The notes beneath the pieces were generated by a model, which was given only the letters and a program-made list of their open reading frames with translations, was not told the origin of the DNA and searched no databases. Of a DNA stretch of 64,000 bases, positions 19,960-32,500 are shown in pieces. The position numbers and the translations under genes were made by a program. Every line of letters begins with the position of its first letter. The stretch's first letter is position 1. The DNA comes from Micractinium sp. NFX-FRZ (taxonomy: Eukaryota; Chlorophyta; Trebouxiophyceae; Chlorellales; Chlorellaceae): the NCBI GenBank assembly GCA_029339195.1, contig JAPTJF010000202.1:39273-103272 (forward strand), read 5' to 3'.

Positions 19960-21672
19960 TCAGAGCTCCGTGCCAGTGTGGTATTGAAACTGGTCAAGGC
20001 GGCTGCCTGATCCGTCCACTACTGCAATCGTGATGCACAGGGGGACGCCGGCCGCATTGCCCGCTGCAACCATTGACTGGAAGAATGCTTTGGTGGCCTC
20101 CAAGTCCGCAGTGCGCCCGCTGTTGACGTCATTCACCGCCGCGAGATCTACAGAGCGGGTTGTGAGAGGTTCAACCGCCTTGTTGGCGACAGGGGCAATC
20201 AAATGGGCCGCAACGGAGGCACGCGAGCTGGGAACTGCAGCGGGCAGGGAGTGGGCAGGCATGGGGCAGGCATGTCCCCCAGGCAGCGCAGCCCTCCCAC
20301 ACTCACAGGCCTCACTGCCGCACACACAGGCATCCGCGGCACTCACAGGCAGTTTGTGTGGCTTTGGCGAATGGGCACTTTGGTCCAGCAAACAGCGCTG
20401 CCACTGCCACCTCGGCCTGCGAGCCTCCCCCTTGGATGGCGCTCTTGATCTGCTGCCCTGCAGCCTCTGCATCGCTGCAGATCTTCTCGCCCAGCGATGC
20501 CACCGCCCCGGCATCCGGCTTGGTGGTGCCGGCGGCATCTGCAGAAGAGCAGAGGGGAGACAGGAGGGGGAGAAGGTGAGGTGAAGGCTCTGGGCAAGTC
20601 TGCCGCTCAGGTCCGCCCCGCTCGTGTGAATGGGGTCGACTTGGGGATTCTGCGCCAAACCGCCGTGTTCCCTGGCGCGGCCGCTCAGGGCACATGCTGC
20701 AGCCAGCACCCCCATTGCTTGTGCCCCCCTTGCGCTGCCCCAAGCACCCACTGCCATCCCAGCCCTCACACCCAGGCGCCTCTCTGCTCACCGTACTGTA
20801 TGGAGGCCTCCTTGAAATCTTTGATGGATGAATCGTAGTCCTTGCACTTGACCACAATGTCGCCAATCTGAATCACCGTCTTCACGCTGGCATCAGAGGG
20901 GTACCCGCCTGCGGCGAAAACACACCCAGTGGGACGCCCGGCAAGGCAGGCAGGGGCAGGCAACAGTGAGCTTGCTGCAGGCCACATGGGGGTCATGGGC
21001 GGGGTGAGCAGCGCTGCCGGCTGGTGGCTGTTTGAACACACCTGGTGCGGGCGGGGAGGGCGAAGGGCTGGGCGTGGGCGGGCTGGAGCTTGGGCTTGGA
21101 CTGGGAGAGGATGGGGCTGGGCTGGGGCTGGGGCTGGGCGGTATGCCAGGCACCGGCGCTCCTGCCGGCACGACCACGACTGCGTGGAGGGAGACCGGGG
21201 CAGCAAGCTCGGGGGTAAGGGTGGAGCAGGCAACCCTGCCCGCAAGCAGGAAAAGCCAAGCAAGTCTGCTTGCCGGCAGATGAGGCCTGACTGCTCACAA
21301 CACAGGCTGCTCGCCTGTTGTTGTGGTGGTGGTAATGACCGCGGCGCCTGGCGGCACCGGAGGCGTGCCCGGAGGCAGCGGCACCGGCGACTGGGCAAGC
21401 CTGCGGCCGGCCCTCCAGTCCTGCAGGGTGGCGTAAGATATTGTTGCACAACAGAAGCTTTGCGCGAGAAATCAGTGGATACAGGGAGGCGCAGCACGAT
21501 GGGCGGCGGGCCGGGGGCAGGCGGCTGCCAGCGGCAGCGGCAGCGGCAGCGGCAGCGGCAGCAAGGTGCCTCCTCGCCTTCTTCCTACCTCGTAACCAGA
21601 AATCGCTGATGCTGCTGCCGCCGCTCCCAGGAGAAGCAGGCAGGCGGACGCCAAAGTCAGGGATAGCGCCAT
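19960..21672 (-). CDS. Array member M: secreted 4-Cys protein, Ser-Pro linker
   Basis: Six exons (21672-21589, 21420-21315, 21179-21042, 20908-20792, 20538-20347, 20147-19960) give 274 residues. The signal peptide is rich in Leu/Ala. The linker lies in two exons: the first with RRLAQSPVPLPPG and a TTTTTT run, the second a SerPro repeat (PSPSPSP type). Module 1 has VVKCKDYDSSIKDF instead of the usual DW and ends QYGE. Module 2 has ICSD and PKC. Module 3 has VPLCITIAVVDGSGSRL and ends YHTGTEL. Intron 2 needs a GC donor (ACAG|GCGAGC) to keep frame. Intron 1 contains a GGCAGC repeat (about 21533-21560). Single-exon module 2 and 3 place it with N, O and P. Confidence 0.83.
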
Positions 21673-22307
21673 CAAACCAAGCAGGCTCCGCGAGGAAGGC
21701 GGTCAAGCAGGCATGAGTTTGCAAGACCGCCCCAGGCAGCAGGATGCGGCAGCAAGCGCTGGGGGGAGTGGGCCGTGCGCGCCCAGCCCTGGGAGGGTTC
21801 TTGGTCGGAGCGAAGGCACGTCGTCGGTGGCTTGCTGAGGTCCCGGAGCAGCCAAATGGACTAGAACTGAGACGTTGAATACTTACGCGGCTCCTGCAGG
21901 AAATTGGGCAACCCACCGCAGCATGGCTCCGCACTCGCGGCACTCGCGTCATTGCGAAGTGGCGCCTGGCTGGGAACGCAAGGGTCTGTGCAGCCACCAA
22001 TCAGGATTCCATGTCCCGCTCTCCCTGCTCATTGATTTACTGACCGCCAGACACGATATATACATGCACATTTTGATGTATCAAGCTTGGAATAACCATG
22101 CAGGCTTGCATGCAGGAAGGCGCCAGGTGGGGCGGTGCGCTGTGGGCAGTGGAGTCATGTGGCGTTAGTGGATCCACAGGTCCAAACCGACTTGGCCGCA
22201 TGCCACAAGAGGGAGGTCAAGCCTTCCCATTCAGATTTTTTTGCTTTTGATGATGGACCTCTGCACATTGCACCCTTCTTCTGCTGCATTGCTGTGCCTG
22301 GCTGCCC
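21673..22307. other. Spacer between array members L and M
   Basis: This is the 3' flank of L and promoter region of M. It is locally AT-richer around 22055-22085 (a GATATATACATG stretch). No gene is seen. Confidence 0.35.
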
Positions 22308-25300
22308 TCAGCCAGTGTGGTACAGGCGCTCCTCAATGACAGTGTAGTCACTCTCATCAACCAGAGCAACGGTGGCACATACCTGTGGGGGCAGGGCACA
22401 AGGCAGGAAGCAATGCAGGCGGTCGGAAGTTGGTTGCCTGCCAAAACACATTCTGAACCGTCACGTGCCTCCCTTTTCTGGGCAACTGTTCCTGTCCATT
22501 GTTTTTTGTGCAATCCAAACCGGAGTGCCCCCGGAAGCGCTCCCTCTGTCTCGCCCTCCCACCCTCCCTCCCTCCCCGGGCCGAGGCATGGCCTCACCGG
22601 GATACCGACGCGATCTGCAGCCGCCACGAAGTTGGCCATCCAAGACTGGGTGCCCTCCCAGTCAGCTGGGTCGCCTGAACTTGGAAGGGGTGAGTAACAG
22701 TGCCGCGGTAAGCGACTGCAGCCCCGCCGTTGCCACCAGTTTCCCCCCATGTGTGGAGGCAAGCGGACAGATGATGTGCACAGCAGCGGTGTGGCGGACA
22801 GGGTGAGCTGCCTGGCTGCAGGCTGTGACAGAAGCTGTGTGGAGGAGCTCTGCTGTCACAGAGGCACCGCTGCTGCATGCTAGTGGCCATCCCAGAGGCA
22901 GTGCCGCTTCTCACCCGTGTTCACAGCATCTCCCGGGTGGCGCATTGCACAGGGGGAGAGGAGCCCATCAAGTGTGTGTATCAGTAGACATGAAAAGGCT
23001 GGGCCTCCCAGAGAGTGCAGAGCAGTCAGCCGCACCCACTGTAGGTGTACAGCAAGCCGCGCCAACCGAAGCCCCAACCCTGGCCAGGCATGACCCTGCA
23101 CCCTGAGCTACAGGCAGGCCTCCTGCCCGGCTCACCGATGGCATACTGCCGACAGCCGGTCCGTGAAGCAGCAAAAGGGAAGGTTGGGGCAGTGAGTGGG
23201 CGAGTGCGCACTTCTGAGCAAGCAGGCACCAGCTGCTGGTCTGCATGCCAGCCCTCGTGCAGGCGGAGCACACACTGGCTCCCACAAAATGCAGCGCCGT
23301 GTGCCACACGGCTAGCAGGCATCACCCTCTCAACCTTCCACCCAACACCACGGCCAGTGCTGACTCAGCCGGGCGCTGTCAGACAGCCCCTCGCCCTAGC
23401 TCTCCACCTGGTAAGTGTCGCTGGTTGCATATTCGTCCGGGCAATCCTGCAGGGGATGGCCGGCAGGCGGCATGGTAGGTGCAGAGCACAACAGGGGGCA
23501 GACAGACTTCCCCTGCTGCGCCTGCTGTGCCTGCTGTGCTTCTCCTACAGGAGCACAACAGCAGGAGGGGAGGCGGGCAGGCACGCTGGCGGCATCCGAC
23601 AGATGCACACACATGCTCACTTGACCATGCCAAAACCTCGTGGCAGCAACTCGTCCCCACTTGCTGCCCCACGCACCGCATTGAAGAGGGCATACACCCA
23701 CGCCTCGGCCTGCTGCCCCCCTGCCTCGACTGCTTGCACCAACTTCTTGCCGGCAGCCCTGGGGCTGTCACACATCTGTGAGGCAATATCGGATGCCTGC
23801 CCGACCTCGGGCACCTCGCTGCCTTTGGCGGCTGCAGGAGGATTGGGGAGCACCGGGGAGAGAAAGGGGGCGGCCCCCATGAGGGGCAGTGCAGGCAAGG
23901 CATAGCAGGCACTGGCAGACAGTGGGGCAAGCAGTGCACGCTAGTTGTATCAGGGATGCTTACTAGTACTAGCTCCTGCGGGTGTCAGCAAGTGGGCCGG
24001 CGCAAGCCATGCTGCCCTGCCGCAGCAGCGCCACCCCAGGGTCCTGTCCCTCCCTCCACCACCTCTTAATCTCTCTAATGCGCCCCTCCCCCCGCCCCTG
24101 TGCTCACCATACTCCTGGCTGATATCTGTGGCCCAGCCGGTGGCATCCTCCCACACGTCACAGGTCACCGAACCTTCACCCGTGCTGCAGGGGGCAGGGG
24201 GCAGGGGTGGCGGTGAGCAACGCACGAGCGGCAGCGGTGTGCAGTGCCAGACAAATGGGCAGAGCGGCAGGCAGCACGGCCAACGTGTGAAGCGCTGGGA
24301 GGGCACACACAGGCGTCCTCCCCAGAGTGCCAGCGCCCTAGCAAGCAGCCGCCTTGCCTGATGGTGGTGTACACGCCTGCAGTTGAGGGCAGGCTACCTG
24401 CAGAGGGGCCACAATATGGGGGGACAGTTGGTTGGTGACTTACCTTGGAGCCTGGCGGAAGAGCTCGACAGGAGCAAAGAGCAGAGCACCGCCGCTAGCA
24501 GATCCCCCACCACCAGCGGTGGCACATGAACAACCGTTTAGCAGCTGGCAGGGAGGCGTGCAGCCTGTGCCGACCTGCAGCCTCAGCTGCGGAGGGCGAG
24601 GGTGAGGGCTGCGTTTGGGCAGGGGGCGAGGGCGCCGGCTGCGGGCTGGCAGGGGGTGAGAGAGGTGCCTCGGCGCCGGGAGGGAGTGTGGGCAGTGGCT
24701 TCACATCAAAAGAAGGCACCGGCGACGTGGTGTTGGGGGCTGTGCCTGTGCCCGTGACGGCTGCAGGGCCACACGCGCAGGGATGGGGGGCGGGCAAGCA
24801 GGCAGGCTAAGTCCCAGTTCAGGCAAGCGGCAGCGGCGACATCTTGGCCTGAGGGGGCTTCCCGCTGCATGCATGCACACAAGCGATACGCGCGAAAGGA
24901 ATATCAAGCAATACAACAGCTTTAGAGACCAAGGACCCATGGCGGTCCCAGGAGCGCAGGCGTAGCGGCGGCGGCGGCAGCAGCGGCGGGCGGCAGCTGA
25001 GGGAGGTGGGCAGGCACCCACTCTGGAACTTGCGGACGGAGCTCCCGTTGCCCGAGTTGTGCTTCTTGGATTGCAGGGGAGCGGCAGGGAAAGTCACGAG
25101 GCGGGTTTGGGCCTTGAAGGCACACGCGGCCGCACCCACGGACCGCGGGCAAGAGCAAGTCGGAACGCTCCCTGTTGCTGCCCTGCACTACCCGGGGGCC
25201 TGCTGCAGTTTCGGGCAAGCTGTCGGCTCAAGTGAAGTGGACTTACCGGCTTGACCCCCGCCGCTGCCTGGGCCAGCAGCAGGCAGCCGAGCGTGAGCAC

Positions 25301-25315
25301 GAGAGTGAGCTTCAT
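22308..25315 (-). CDS. Array member L: secreted 4-Cys protein with two microexons
   Basis: Eleven exons close in frame: 25315-25247, 25064-25022, 24760-24575, 24397-24358, 24184-24108, 23831-23677, 23446-23408, 23145-23136, 22929-22915, 22674-22598 and 22382-22308. They give 261 residues. After the signal peptide comes the J-K-L type basic segment KHNSGNGSSVRKFQ, then a Pro-rich linker. Module 1 is split (LPSTAGVYTTIR | ...VTCDVWED...YG). Module 2 has QMCDSP and AEAWVYALFNA, then DCPDEYATSDTYQ. Module 3 begins with a 10-nt exon (YAI-G) and a 15-nt exon (DAVNT-G), then DPADW, PVCATVALVD and the end YHTG. The intron after 24358 has a GC donor (AG|GCAAGG). The exact frame closure supports both microexons. 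Confidence 0.8.
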
Positions 25316-25992
25316 GGTGTCAACAGAAGGCCCTAAGGCCACCGAACACGAGAGAAAAATGGCAGCCCGCTTGGTGGGTGAGCTTTCCACCTGCCGCGGC
25401 AACGCCGGCAGCCGCGTGACGGCCTGCAGAGGGGTGCACACCGAGCGGTACACTGCTCAACTTGATTGCGCAAGCAATCAAGTCAAATACTGGCTGGCTG
25501 CAATCAATTCACTCTTGCAGGCCGTGTGCGCTGTGTGGAGGCGGCGGGCGGCGCAGTCGGCGGCAGGGGGAGTGGCCAGCTGGCAGCCACGTGGGAGCGT
25601 AATTGTCAGTCAGCGGCTGGGCTGAGCTGCGAGAAGGTGTGGCTGTAAGGTGCAAGGCCCCCTTTGCATCTCGCTATGTGCATTACACCTCTTGCTCTGT
25701 GCAATATAATAGCAGCGGTCAACAATTGAAGGGTGCAAGCTTGCATGCAATGTGTGTTGTTAGCCAGGCGGCAGGGCAGGCTGCCTGCGAAAAAGTCAGG
25801 TGAACATGGGGAAGTGTTCTAATCAAGCAGCTGCGTCTACATCTAAAGGCACAAAGCAACGGCAGGTGGGGTATGTGTGTGTGGTCCTGGATTATTCATG
25901 GGCAGCACTGCTGCCCGTGAGGGGCGCCGCTTCGGTGCGCCCGGTGGCCGCGGCCGCAGCCCCCAAATACTGGTGGAAAGCTCAGCTTAAGC
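25316..25992. other. Spacer between array members K and L
   Basis: This is the 3' flank of K and promoter region of L. It contains an AAGCTTGCATGCA stretch near 25737, also present near 17943. Nothing else is recognised. Confidence 0.35.
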
Positions 25993-26665
25993 TCAGCCGG
26001 TGTGGTACTGGGTCTGCTCGATCACAGTGTAGTCGGCCTCGTCCACGAGCGCCACGGTGGCACAGATGGGGATGCCCACGGCATCGGCAGCCTTTGCCAA
26101 GTTCTCAAACCATGCCTTGGTGGCCGCCAGGTCCTCGGGGTCGCCTGGAGGGAGGGAGATGAGCGGGCACGGGGCATGGGAGGTGAGCAGGCACGGGGCA
26201 CGCAGGGTGAAATCAAACAGGGGGCGGGTGAAGCCGGGAGGCGGGGGAGACGAGCTGAGGGTGAAGCGGGCCAAGCCTCAGCAGAGGCAGCGGCGGCAAG
26301 TTCATGTGCGGCAAGGCAAGCGAGGCGGATGGCAACTCAGTCAGCCAGAGTGAGCGCTGCCCTAACTCACCGGTGTTCACAGCGTCTGTCGAAAGGGGTT
26401 GTGCATGGGAGCAACGGGGAAGGGAAGGGAATGAGGTCAGGCCAGCTCTTGGCAGCAAGCACCGCAAGTCAACCAGCTCCTGGCTGCCTGGCCATGCAAG
26501 GCATGCTGCTAAGGCAGAGGCAAAGTGGGCTGCAGGCACCGTGCCCGCTCGGCTTACCAATGGCGTACTGGTAGGTGTCGCTGGGGGCGTACGAGTCGGG
26601 GCAGTCCTGCAGAGGGGAGGGGGAATGAAGCAAGAGGTGCCTTAGGCAAAGGCAGATGCCTACCA

Positions 26666-26700
<35 letters not shown>

Positions 26701-28529
26701 GAACGTTGTGGCAGACACACAGGCAGGAGAGGCCACGTTTCTGCCTGCCTGCGACTACGAAGACAGCGCTTTATCCGCGCGCAGTTACCCCTCCCAGCGG
26801 CATGCGCACATCCTGCCCTGGCGCTCCAGGAACAAGCCCGCCCCGCCCCACTCACTCACCCCTGCCCCCTCTGCGCCACCACCCACTGCCCGCCAGCCCC
26901 ACTCACCGCGTTGAAGAGTGCGTACACCCACGCCTCGGCCGCCTGCCCGCCATCCTTGATGACCTGAATCATCTCCTTGCCGGCCTTCCTGGGGCTGTCG
27001 CACATCTTCTTCTCCACCGCGCTCAGCTCGCTGGCCTCGGGCATCTTGCTGCCCTTGGCGGCTGCAGGGAGGGAGGGCGGGTGGGTAGGGCGGGCGGGCG
27101 AGCTGTGCAAATGGGTGTGGGCAGGCGAATGTGTGGGCAGTGGAAGGAGCTCCGCGTCTGAACCTCGAGAGCTATGCAGCCCTTGGCGGCTGCAGGCACG
27201 GATGCCAGGGGGAGGTGCAGGCGGGCACGAGGTGGGCGTTGCTAGGAAAGGCGGGATTTGAGGCAGGGAAGAGGCTTGCTCAGTGGTCTGTTGCTCATTG
27301 TCAGGAGAAACAGTGTGTTGCTTATTGTTAGGAGAAGTATAGGGAGTGCCACGATGCACTCACGTCTGGCGTCTGCGGCACGCGGCTCCCGGGGGCAGGG
27401 CAGCAGAGGATGCAAGCACACCCAGCGCACACACGCTTCACTGCAAATGCCAGAGGGGCGTGCCCATCCATCCACCCCGTGCTCACCCCGCCCCGCCGCC
27501 GCCCGCTCTCCCTCCCTGCCTCCTCCCTGCTGGCGACTCACCATGCTCCGTGGCGTTCAGGGGCGTGTCCCACATGCCAATGCTGTCATCCCACTCGTCG
27601 CAGACCACTGTGTCTTCGCCGCCGCTGCGGAGGGGCAGGCACAAGGTGAGGAGGGTAAGCGGCGGGCACAGGGGGTTGAAGCTGGCACACAAGGGGGAAG
27701 GTACCCACTGGAGCCGTCGGAACCGAGAGCTGGAAAGGGAGTGCGCGCTGCTCAGCTAGCACCCCCACACTACTCAAGCGCAGGACCCCTGGGCACCTGA
27801 TGGTTGTGAAGACGCCCGCGGTTGAGGGCAGCTTGCCTGCAGCAGAAGGGAGGCAGGGAGGGCAGGAGGGAGGGAAGGATCGAGGCAGGGCTCATTTTGG
27901 AACCCTGCACAATGCAAGCTCTCCAGCAGAGAAGCAGCAGCAGCAGCAGCCGTAACACCGGCGGGGGGAAGGCTGGGCACAGGGCGACGCGACAGGACGC
28001 AGTGCGTGCAGCAGTGCTGACCTGACGCTCCATCCGTCGCCTGCCCGTCGGTGGCGGCCGCCTCGGAAGCGGGGGCGGGCGATGCGGCGTCAACAGCTGA
28101 ATTGCGGGTTTGTGTTGCGGGACAGCAGGCAAGGTGGTGTGAGGCTAGGTCAGAAGCGAGCAAAATGCGCCAAGCAGACATGGCAGTGGCGGCGGAGGCT
28201 GCGGCAGAGGGGAGGGAGGCGGGCGGGCACCCACCCTGCAGCAGCTTGCGGATGGAGCGCCCTTTGTGCGAGTTGTGTCCCTGCGTGCGTGAGGGGGGCA
28301 GAGAGGAGGGCGCTGGTTACGGTTTAAGGCCAGGGCACGTGCCAACAAGTCCTCCCTCGCACACGGGGGCAAGGGCAGAGCGGGGCTGCACCCGGGCTGC
28401 ATGAGCACTGCCCCCAGGTATGTGGACAGGATAGGGCACATGTGCCCTGTAAGGGCTCACCGAATTGGCCCCCGCGGCTGCGTGGGCCAGCAGCAGGCAG
28501 GCAAGCGCGAGCGCAAGGTATCGCTTCAT
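25993..28529 (-). CDS. Array member K: secreted 4-Cys protein
   Basis: Nine exons (28529-28461, 28280-28235, 28096-28022, 27836-27797, 27624-27542, 27061-26907, 26606-26558, 26385-26371, 26144-25993) give 227 residues. A classic signal peptide (LALALACLLLAHAAAG) is followed by GHNSHKGRSIRKLLQ and a short Ala/Ser/Pro linker. Module 1 is split at TTIR; the second part has VVCDEWDD. Module 2 has KMCDSP and AEAWVYALFNA. The exon DCPDSYAPSDTYQYAIG holds in one piece what J and L split into two exons. A 15-nt microexon encodes DAVNT. The last exon merges two exons of J and L, with PICATVALVD and end YHTG. Comparison with J and L shows intron loss or gain at two sites. Confidence 0.83.
26667..26699 (-). 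repeat. CTG/CAG microsatellite in intron of member K
   Basis: Eleven CTG units on the plus strand (CAG on the transcribed sense strand) lie in intron 6 of K, about 60-90 bp upstream of the exon 7 acceptor. The repeat adds many AG dinucleotides upstream of the real acceptor. Confidence 0.9.
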
Positions 28530-29501
28530 GGTTCTGGAGTTGCTGAAAGGAGGAATGCTATTGGGAAAGGGGTGGGGAGGGTGAATATGCAGTCCACAAC
28601 CCACCTTCTTTTGACAGTTCCGCGCAGCCTACCTTCAGTGAACGTCTCCTCAAATGCAGGGGAACATTCACCCTCTGTGCACATGTGCCAATACTATGCC
28701 AGGCGCCTTGCGGGCGGGTGGCAAGGAGTAGGCGAGGAGGCCACTGGCACCCGCCAGCGGCATGGGCCGCCGGCGAGCGGCAGCGGCGAGTGGCAAGCGG
28801 GATACGCCACCTGGCACCGCCGCCCAGCTTTGGCACCGCCCACGGTATGTACTTCCTTTATGCCCAAGCCCTTGCGTGGTGCCACCCGTCAGGCTTGCTT
28901 TTCAGGTGCATGCGCATGCTTGGCGCACGGCTGGCTTGAACTGGCGCGGCCGCACAGCCGACGGGAGGTGGGAGGGTCGACGGGTCGACCTGGTGCCAGA
29001 AGCACACACGGGAGCGGTCCTGCTTTTCTGTGGAGAGGTGGGCGGGGCATGCGTGCCGATCCTAGAGGGCCTCGGGTCCCTTTGCTTGTCTGTCAGCCAT
29101 TCTCTCTATACATTACAGAAGCGGCGCTCGCAACTTGAAGGGGGAAGAGGCGCGTCTGCGCGCTTTGCTGAAGGCTGTCTGAAACCGAGTGCTCTGGGCG
29201 GGATGCGACTAGTGTCAACGGATGCGACTAGTGTCAACTCTGGCAGCAGACTGCCCAGTGCAGAAGGTGGATATGCATGTGGGTGGTTGGAATTGAGAGG
29301 CAAGCACTGCTCAGCATTCTGTGTGCAGCGCCGGCTGGCGGCAGGCGGGAGGCCAGAGTCTGAGTGCAGCGCCGCTTGTGCTGAAGGCACGAGGGCAGAG
29401 CCCTGGAGAGCCTTTCTGAAGGGTGGCCAGCATGTGTGTCCGGCGGTGCTCGGCTGGCAAGGCCTGCTCTGCTCAGCAGGTGGGTGCTGTCCTGGCCACG
29501 C
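28530..29501. other. Spacer between array members J and K
   Basis: The longest clean spacer of the array (972 bp), with the 3' flank of J and promoter region of K. It contains a perfect 19-bp tandem duplication at 29201-29238. No coding region is supported. Confidence 0.4.
29201..29238. repeat. Perfect 19-bp tandem duplication
   Basis: GGATGCGACTAGTGTCAAC occurs twice in a row (29201-29219, 29220-29238) in the J-K spacer, about 670 bp upstream of the K start and 265 bp downstream of the J stop. Each unit contains the palindrome ACTAGT. It could be a regulatory duplication or replication slippage. Confidence 0.9.
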
Positions 29502-32500
29502 TCAGCCGGTGTGGTACTGGCTCTGCTCAAGCGCGGTTGAGTCGTCCACCAGAGCCACAGACGCACAGATCTGGAGGGGGCAGGAGGGGGACGCAAGCAT
29601 CAGGGAAGGAAGGAGGAAGTGAGCCGAGCACGCGGCTGCACAGAGGCGCGCCTCGCCCTGCCAAGCAGCGCACCTCCTGCACATGTGCCACCCCTCCCCA
29701 CGTCTCTTGCAAGCTAATTGTTTTCTTTCTGCACTTTCTTTCTGCATGCGCCCTTCCCTCCTCGAGCACAGCGGCTTACCGGGATGCCCACGGCGTCTGC
29801 CGCCTGGGCGAAGTTGGCAAACCACGCCTTGGTGGCAGCCAGGTCGGCGGCATCGCCTGGTGGTGTGACAGGTGCACGATTGAACTCTCAGGGGTGGGCA
29901 AGCGAGGGGGGGTGCAAGAAGGGGAGTACAGGAGGGCAGGCAGGGGCAGGGCAGGTGTGGAGGACAGGCAATGAGGGCCGGGCACTTGGGCTGGGAGTGC
30001 AGAGGGGGTGCAAGCAAGTGCTCTTGGCACGCATGCAGATGCACTCGAGAGGCAGATGCGGCAAGCCAGCAAAATCCACACGGGCAGCCACACAGGAGCC
30101 CACCGGAGTTCACAGCATCTGCCAGAAGCCGCCGCGTTGCATGGGGTCAGAGGAGGGAAGGGCCAGGAAAAAGGGTGAGCAGAAATAAAGGGGCGGGGGG
30201 GGAAAGAGCGCTGTGCCAGGCACGGCATGTCGCTGGATCACCAGCTGGATCATCAGCATGAGGCAAGCGGGCATGCCGGCACCCCACCGGCCCTGCTTAC
30301 CGATTGCATACTGCGGGCAACGAGGAGGAGATCGGGTGCAGGCAAGGGAGGGGGGAGAGGGTGAGATGGGGCAAGGGGGGCAATGTCATTCCTTTGAATC
30401 GCAGCACAGGCGGCACCCTGCTGCTGCCTGACCCGTGCGTGCCTGAGTGCCAGGCCGGCCCTCCCAGCGGCTCTGAGGCAGCAGTGCGCGCTATCCTCGC
30501 CATCGTGGCCAAGGCGGCGACTCTCCCTTCCCGCACACCTGATAGACGTCGCTGGCGGCTTTCGAGTCGGGGCAGTCCTGCAGGCAGGCAGGGGAGGCAC
30601 GGGGCAGGGGTTGTGTGGAGTGGGACTGGGTAGCGGGCAGATTTGCTGCCACGCCGTTCCAGTGCGCTGCCCCTCTCCCCCCCACCACCCTCTGCTGCCA
30701 GTGCCTGCAAGCCCACCCACCGCGTTGAAGAGTGCGTACACTGCGACCTGCGCCTGCTGGCCACCCGCCTTGATGGCTGCCAGGAAGTCCTTCCCGGCTT
30801 GCTTGGGGTTGTCGCAGATCTGTCGGCCAAGGGCGGGGTGCAGCGGGGTGAACAGGGAAAGGGCGGGTGCGGGAATGGAGCAGGCGGCCCCTTGACTGCT
30901 GACAGGGCAAGACTCCACCAGCACGGCCACCCAATGGGCACAGTGTCCCGCCCAGTCACTGTTTACCGCCATCCGTGGAAGGTGCGTGCGCTGCAAAAAT
31001 GAGCAAGACGCCCGACCCTGCCTCACCTCAGAGGCAAGTGTGGAGACCTGGCTGGCCTGGGGCACCTGGCCACCCTTGGCAGCTGCAAGCGCCGGGGGAG
31101 GAGCAGGTGGAAAGGTTGGCGAGGGGAGGGGAGGGGAGGGGAGGGGAGGGGAGGGGAGGGGAGGGGTTCAAAGGCACGTGTGTGCCATCAAGTCGGGATA
31201 TGTGAGGCATAAGGCCGGGAGAAATGTATATGGGAGGCATATGGTGGGTCGGGTGCTGTGGTAGGCACTCTGCGATCGAGAGCAAAATGCTTTTGTGGCG
31301 AGGGGTGAGGGTGCATGATATGCTGCCTTCCCCAGCACGAGGCATGGAGGGTGCCGCAGCCGTCTGTTACAGCCCCCCGGCCCGCCCGGCCACGAAGCAG
31401 GGCAGGCAGATGCAGTGGCACATCTTGGCTCTGTGCCACTGCAGTGCAGCCCTGCTGAACCGGCAATCACCTCGCTGCCCAGACCCCCTCGGGGCCCCAA
31501 ACCTCCCCAAAAGCACTCACTGTACTCGGTGCCGTTCTTAGGGGTGTCCCAGCTCCCCACGCTCTCGTCCCAAACGTCGCACACCACTGAATCAGCGCCC
31601 ACGCTGCAGAGGAGGGGCGGGAAACAAAGGAAAGGTGCACAAGGCGGGGGCATGAGGGCAGGAACAGCAAGAGGCGGCCGGTTGGGGAACAGGGCTGCCC
31701 GTGAGATACTGCCAGCACCACGTTGCGCGCAAGCAGCCCTGGAGTGGCAGGCGTGCACTGGCCAAGTGAGCGCCCAGCACGAATTGCAAGCGGGTGGCTT
31801 ACGAGATGGTGGTGTAGACGCCGGCGGTAGAGGGCACGCTGCCTGCGGGGAGGAGCAGCGGGAGGGAAAGGCCGGGTGCGCTTGTGCGGTTGGCGGCACG
31901 CTGGCGCAGGCCGGAGGGTTCAGGGCCAACAGCACAACAGCGGGAGGGGCCCCGTGTACTCACAGAGTTCTGCCAGCAACCTGGGTAGAGCCTAACTCAC
32001 ACTACCCTCACCGGCTGGTGCAGGAGAGGTGGCGTCGCTGCCAGCTGCAGCAGTTGTACACGGGGAGCGGACCGAGGGGGGATGGGCCAAGGCAAGTTGC
32101 AGGGCAGAGGCACCCACCTGGAGCAAATCCAACCTTCCTCCCAAGCCCACTAATCAATTAAAGACCCAGGCTTGCGCCCGCCACAGTGCAAACAAACGCG
32201 AGGCACAGAGGTGCGGCAGGCGCTAGGCATACGACGGCAGGTGTGTGGTGAAGGCGGCGGCAGGTGTGTGGTGGAGGCGGCGGCTCCGGCGGCTGGGGGC
32301 AGAAGCTGAGCGGGCACCTACCCTGCTGAAGCAGCTTGCGGATGGAGCGCCCGTGGTTCGAGTTGTGCTTCTGGGGCCATGGTCAAGGGAGCAAACCGAA
32401 GCTAGTGGGCGGGTTGAAGGGTGACGCGGCTCGGGAGGGACCTCGGACTGCGACACGCGGGCCACCCCGGCCTGGCTCAAGTTGCGCTGGCCTGCACCCG

